A stretch of 61,751 nt of DNA, from positions 1 to 61,751 of the forward strand of contig CAVLDP010000011.1 of the NCBI GenBank assembly GCA_963661945.1, written 5' to 3'. Position 1 is the stretch's first letter. Each line of letters opens with the position of its first letter. The translations under genes and the position numbers were made by a program. This document shows positions 58,387 to 61,751 of the stretch, one piece after another. The stretch comes from CAVLDP01 sp963661945. Lineage in GTDB: Bacteria; Bacillota; Clostridia; Lachnospirales; Lachnospiraceae. Below the pieces are notes generated by a model, which saw only the letters and a list, made by a program, of their open reading frames with translations, ran no database searches and was not told the DNA's origin.

Positions 58387-60711
58387 ATGTTAAAAGAATT
58401 ATTTCAAAAAATTATTGGTAACAAAGACATGAAGAATATGAGCATGAGCGATCGCTTAACACATGTTCTCTCATCAGAATTTGGTCACACTGTAGCTGAG
58501 GCATCTGATCAGGAAATCTTCGCAGCACTTATGGGACTTACCAAGTGCGAGATGGAAGACATGCCAAGAGTAGCAGGCGATAAGAAGCTCTACTACATTT
58601 CGGCAGAGTTCTTGATTGGCAAGCTCTTATCGAATAACCTGATTAACCTTGGATACTATGAGGAGATTGATAATCTTCTCAAGGCAAATGGTAAGACACT
58701 TGCAGAGGTTGAGGAATGCGAGCTTGAGCCATCACTTGGAAATGGTGGTCTTGGTAGACTTGCAGCCTGCTTCTTAGATTCTATTGCGACATTGAATCTT
58801 CCAGGCGATGGTATTGGTCTGAATTATCATTTCGGATTATTCCGTCAGGAATTCAAGGATCACAAGCAGTTAGAGCTCATGAATCCATGGATTGAGAAGG
58901 ATAGCTGGCTTACGAGACGTGAGGATTCCTTTACCGTGCCTTTCCGTTGCTGCAATGTGCAGTCGACCTTGTATGATATTGCGGTTCCTGGTTATGAGAC
59001 TGGAAGCGTGAATATGCTTCATTTATTCGATCTCGATTCTGTCGATGAGACAATTGTCCCAGAAGATTCCATTGATTTCGATAAGGATGCTATTGAGAAG
59101 AATCTGACTCTCTTCTTATATCCAGATGATAGTGATCGCAAGGGTCAGCTCCTTCGTATTTATCAGCAGTATTTCATGGTAAGTAATGGAGCTCAGCTTA
59201 TCTTGAAGGAATGCAAGGAAGCTGGACACGACCTTCACAAGCTTCATGAGCATGTGGCAATTCAGATTAACGATACGCACCCATCTATGGTGATTCCAGA
59301 GTTGATTCGTCTTCTCCAGATGGAAGGCTTCACTATGGATGAGGCAATTGATGTGGTATCTAAGACTTGTGCTTATACCAATCATACAATCCTGGCTGAG
59401 GCTCTTGAGAAATGGCCAATCGATTATCTGGAGGAGGTTGTACCTCATCTTCTTCCAATCATTCGTGAACTTGATAATCGTGTGCGCGCCAAGGTTTCAG
59501 ACCAGTCAACCTATATTATTGATCAGGAGAATCGAGTTCATATGGCTCACATGGATATCCATTATGGATACGCCATTAACGGTGTAGCTCAGCTTCATAC
59601 CGATATCCTGAAGGATACGGAGCTTCATAACTTCTACGAGCTCTATCCAGACAAGTTCAATAATAAGACCAATGGTATTACCTTCCGTCGTTGGTTGCTT
59701 CACTGCAACCCTGAGCTTGCTAAGCTTCTCGAAGAGAAGATTGGCCCTGGCTTCAAGAAGGATGCTATGGAACTTGAGAAGTTTGCAGCATTTGCAGAGG
59801 ATGAAGAGGTTCTTAAGCGCTTAGAAGAGATCAAGCACGATAACAAGGTGGAGCTTGCAAGCTTCATGAAGAAGGTTCAGGGCGTAGAGATTAACCCAGA
59901 TTCAATCTATGATGTTCAGGTAAAGCGTCTGCATGAATATAAGAGACAGCAGATGAATGCTCTGTATGCAATCTATAAGTACCTAGAGATTAAGGCTGGT
60001 AACAAGCCATCCCAGCCAATTACTATGATCTTCGGCGCCAAGGCTGCTCCAGCCTACACGATTGCCAAGGATATCATTCACCTGATCCTGTGCTTACAGG
60101 AGCTTACAAGTAGTGATCCTGAGGTTGCACCATACTTCAGAGTTGTTATGGCTGAGAACTATAATGTGGGCTATGCTGCGAAGATTATCCCTGCAGCTGA
60201 GATTTCAGAGCAGATTTCTCTGGCTTCCAAGGAAGCATCCGGAACTTCTAACATGAAGTTCATGTTAAATGGAGCAATCACACTTGGAACGATTGACGGC
60301 GCAAATGTAGAGATTCGTGATCTGGTTGGTGAAGACAATATCTACACCTTTGGTAAGTTATCTGATGATGTAATCAAGCTCTATGAGACTTCTGGCTATC
60401 ATTCAGACCAGATCTATGAGAATGATCCACTGATTCATAAGCTTGTAGATTTCATTCTCTCTGATGAGATTCGTTCCATTGGCAATGCCGAGAATCTGGA
60501 GAGACTACATCATGAATTAATCTCCAAGGATTGGTTTATGACCCTTCTGGATCTGAAGGAATATATTGATGTCAAGGAGCAGATTTACGCAGATTATGCG
60601 GATCGCAAGGCTTGGAATAAGAAGGCTGTAATCAACATTTCCAAGGCTGGATATTTCTCCTCAGACAGAACCATCGCTCAGTATAATGAGGATGTTTGGC
60701 ATTTACGATAG
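58387..60711 (+). CDS. Glycogen/maltodextrin phosphorylase
   Basis: 774 residues, GT35. It releases glucose 1-phosphate from the end of alpha-1,4-glucans with phosphate. Seen: YYISAEFLIGKLLSNNL, ELEPSLGNGGLGRLAACFLDS, GLNYHFGLFRQEF, HVAIQINDTHPSMVIPELIRLL, MAHMDIHYGYAINGVAQLH, NKTNGITFRRWL, VKRLHEYKRQQMN, and the PLP site SGTSNMKFM with Lys624 (the more usual text is GTGNMKF). Shorter than the roughly 800-residue MalP. Together with MalQ it converts imported maltodextrin to glucose and glucose 1-phosphate. Confidence 0.95.
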   Translation: MLKELFQKIIGNKDMKNMSMSDRLTHVLSSEFGHTVAEASDQEIFAALMGLTKCEMEDMPRVAGDKKLYYISAEFLIGKLLSNNLINLGYYEEIDNLLKANGKTLAEVEECELEPSLGNGGLGRLAACFLDSIATLNLPGDGIGLNYHFGLFRQEFKDHKQLELMNPWIEKDSWLTRREDSFTVPFRCCNVQSTLYDIAVPGYETGSVNMLHLFDLDSVDETIVPEDSIDFDKDAIEKNLTLFLYPDDSDRKGQLLRIYQQYFMVSNGAQLILKECKEAGHDLHKLHEHVAIQINDTHPSMVIPELIRLLQMEGFTMDEAIDVVSKTCAYTNHTILAEALEKWPIDYLEEVVPHLLPIIRELDNRVRAKVSDQSTYIIDQENRVHMAHMDIHYGYAINGVAQLHTDILKDTELHNFYELYPDKFNNKTNGITFRRWLLHCNPELAKLLEEKIGPGFKKDAMELEKFAAFAEDEEVLKRLEEIKHDNKVELASFMKKVQGVEINPDSIYDVQVKRLHEYKRQQMNALYAIYKYLEIKAGNKPSQPITMIFGAKAAPAYTIAKDIIHLILCLQELTSSDPEVAPYFRVVMAENYNVGYAAKIIPAAEISEQISLASKEASGTSNMKFMLNGAITLGTIDGANVEIRDLVGEDNIYTFGKLSDDVIKLYETSGYHSDQIYENDPLIHKLVDFILSDEIRSIGNAENLERLHHELISKDWFMTLLDLKEYIDVKEQIYADYADRKAWNKKAVINISKAGYFSSDRTIAQYNEDVWHLR

Positions 60712-60739
60712 TTTCTTTTTCATAATCATATCTCCTTTT

Positions 60740-60771
60740 GAGAAAGCCCGGCCACAAGCTGGGCTTTTCTC
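60740..60771 (+). terminator. Intrinsic terminator of the maltodextrin operon
   Basis: GAGAAAGCCCGGC / GCTGGGCTTTTCTC stem with one bulged T and a 5-nt loop CACAA. The T-run lies inside the right arm (TTTTCTC), so efficiency is uncertain. Confidence 0.65.
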
Positions 60772-60784
60772 ATGGGGGCAAATC

Positions 60785-60793
60785 TGTTAGAAT
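60785..60793 (+). promoter_or_regulatory. Extended -10 element 6 nt before the YitT-family start codon
   Basis: TGTTAGAAT, a TG-N-TAGAAT extended -10, then 6 nt to ATG 60800, with no Shine-Dalgarno. It matches the arrangement before the DUF4422 gene and would give a leaderless mRNA. Confidence 0.5.
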
Positions 60794-60799
60794 CTTTCT

Positions 60800-61633
60800 A
60801 TGAGTAAGAAAAGAGAATGTTTATCAATTATAGCCATTATTATTGGCGCAATACTTGCGAGCTTTTCGGTTGCTTGTGTACTTCTCCCCAACGATGTGAT
60901 AGACTATGGAACGGCGGGAATTGGAATCATAATCAATAAGGTGACAGGTTTTTCCTTGTCGCTGTCGGTATTCTTTGTGGTTCTTCCTTTCCTGATTTTG
61001 TCCATATTTTATCTGGGCGCGAGATTTGCACTGAAGGCAACGATTGGTTCTGTGGTCTACATGATTGGACTTGAACTCTTCGAGAACATGCCGGTGGAGC
61101 TTGTTACTGAGCATTTTATCGCGGTTATTTTCGGCGGGGCTATGCTTGGAGCTGGACTATCCCTCATTCTTAAGAATGGTGGTTGTATCGACGGTTCAGA
61201 AATTCTGGCCAATATTCTCGTAGAATGGCTTGAGAAGACATTCAATAAGAAGGTTAGCATGACAGGAATACTGCTTACCTTTAACCTTTTTGTCTATGCC
61301 GCAGTATTTATTCTGATTGATAGTGATAGTGCTCTTCTTAGTTTGCTTGTCTATGTGGTTGCTACTTCTGTTGTGGATCATTTCACAGACAGATTCGAGG
61401 CAATTAAGAAGGTAACGATTATTACGAAGAATGAAGAAGAAGTGGTCGATTGGATCCGCAACAAGCTTCGTAAGACTTGCACCATTATCAATTCCGAAGG
61501 TGCTGTAGCAGGCGAGAATAAGACAGTAATCTGCTATGTCACATACTTTGAGCTCTCTGTTCTGAAGGAGAAGATCAAGGAGATTGAGCGAAGCGCCTTT
61601 ATTACAGTTTCTACGATTGATGAGATTTTATAA
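60800..61633 (+). CDS. YitT family membrane protein
   Basis: 277 residues. Seen: five hydrophobic segments in the first 190 residues with the family text GAILASFSVACVLLPNDVIDYGTAGIGIIINKVTG, GGAMLGAGLSLILKNGGCIDGSEILA, and a C-terminal DUF2179 domain of about 80 residues (IITKNEEEVVDWIRNKL...TVICYVTYFELSVLKEKIKEIE...FITVSTIDEIL). Known: YitT proteins are widespread in Firmicutes with unknown transport function; DUF2179 is a small soluble sensor fold. No Shine-Dalgarno precedes ATG 60800. Confidence 0.88.
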   Translation: MSKKRECLSIIAIIIGAILASFSVACVLLPNDVIDYGTAGIGIIINKVTGFSLSLSVFFVVLPFLILSIFYLGARFALKATIGSVVYMIGLELFENMPVELVTEHFIAVIFGGAMLGAGLSLILKNGGCIDGSEILANILVEWLEKTFNKKVSMTGILLTFNLFVYAAVFILIDSDSALLSLLVYVVATSVVDHFTDRFEAIKKVTIITKNEEEVVDWIRNKLRKTCTIINSEGAVAGENKTVICYVTYFELSVLKEKIKEIERSAFITVSTIDEIL

Positions 61634-61677
61634 TCTTGGACTAATGATATTAGAATAGGCCGATTATCGGCCACTTA

Positions 61678-61751
61678 CGATGCGTGGCTCAGTTTGGTAG
61701 AGCGCTGCGTTCGGGACGCAGAGGTCGCAGGTTCAAATCCTGTCGCATCGA
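61678..61751 (+). tRNA. tRNA-Pro (anticodon CGG)
   Basis: Cloverleaf: acceptor CGATGCG / CGCATCG, D-arm GCTC..GAGC, anticodon stem CTGCG / CGCAG around loop TTCGGGA (anticodon CGG), T-arm GCAGG TTCAAAT CCTGT, discriminator A at the window end. 3-prime CCA, if encoded, is outside. The 44 nt upstream contain a GGCCGA-TTA-TCGGCC hairpin (61658-61672) without a T-run. Confidence 0.95.

Noticed and set aside
61658..61672. Terminator after the YitT-family gene
   Set aside because: GGCCGA-TTA-TCGGCC hairpin has no T-run on either strand; it may be only a small structural element before the tRNA.
1..61751. Mobile element, prophage or integrated island
   Set aside because: No transposase, integrase, terminal repeats or phage structural genes; the tRNA-Pro at the right edge has no partial copy elsewhere in the window.

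Overview
This window looks like chromosomal DNA from an anaerobic, low-to-medium GC Firmicute, most likely in or near the Lachnospiraceae (Butyrivibrio/Roseburia-like). I infer this from gene content rather than a search: Firmicute-type DnaD and DnaI primosome proteins, an [FeFe] hydrogenase, AGGAGG ribosome sites, sigma-A promoters with 16-18 bp spacing, classical terminators, and Lachnospiraceae-style glycan and transport genes. There is no transposase, integrase, phage gene or CRISPR array. Three runs of N (10428-10687, 11782-11913, 47258-47319) are assembly gaps.

Layout. 1-5444 (minus): an oligopeptide ABC transporter operon, oppB-C-D-F-A, with the lipoprotein cut by the window edge and a leader that carries an intrinsic terminator. 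5701-10427 (plus): a Y-family DNA polymerase, a MATE exporter, a YeiH-type putative sulfate exporter and a small membrane protein. 10688-15460: a gapped HD-GYP membrane protein, a GH35-like glycosidase, a GtrA protein and a family 2 glycosyltransferase. 15636-16241: a monocistronic lipoprotein.

16301-31421 (plus) is one uninterrupted co-directional block between a TTGACA promoter and a strong terminator. It holds a cytidine deaminase-NUDIX fusion, a PAP2-like protein, proA, a DAHP synthase, a split chromate transporter, then an envelope-modification cassette (transglutaminase/Ig membrane protein, DltA-like adenylating enzyme, acyl carrier protein, MBOAT acyltransferase, SGNH protein with Cys in place of Ser, Asp/Glu-type racemase, lipoprotein), then psuK-psuG and a glycosyltransferase. 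The cassette is the best candidate for an undescribed variant: it resembles D-alanylation of teichoic acids, but the Cys that enforces D-Ala selectivity in DltA appears to be Gly, and a racemase is built into the operon.

31458-33937 (minus): an HMA chaperone, a Zn/Cd/Co-type P-ATPase and an SmtB/CadC-type ArsR repressor, with a clear promoter and operator. 34184-39485: a strongly promoted radical SAM protein, a DUF4422 protein, an AlaX-type editing protein and an rRNA methyltransferase. 39693-43527: a divergent flagellin-like protein, then a pantothenate operon (panG-like, panB, panC, panD). 43694-47256: a NuoF/GltD-like flavoprotein coupled to an [FeFe] hydrogenase. 47413-52340 (minus): murC, dnaD, dnaI and a long prs, with two near-identical DnaA-box pairs between murC and dnaD. 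52678-60711 (plus): a maltodextrin system (binding protein, two permeases, LacI regulator, malQ, phosphorylase) behind three LacI-type operators. The window ends with a YitT-family protein and tRNA-Pro(CGG).
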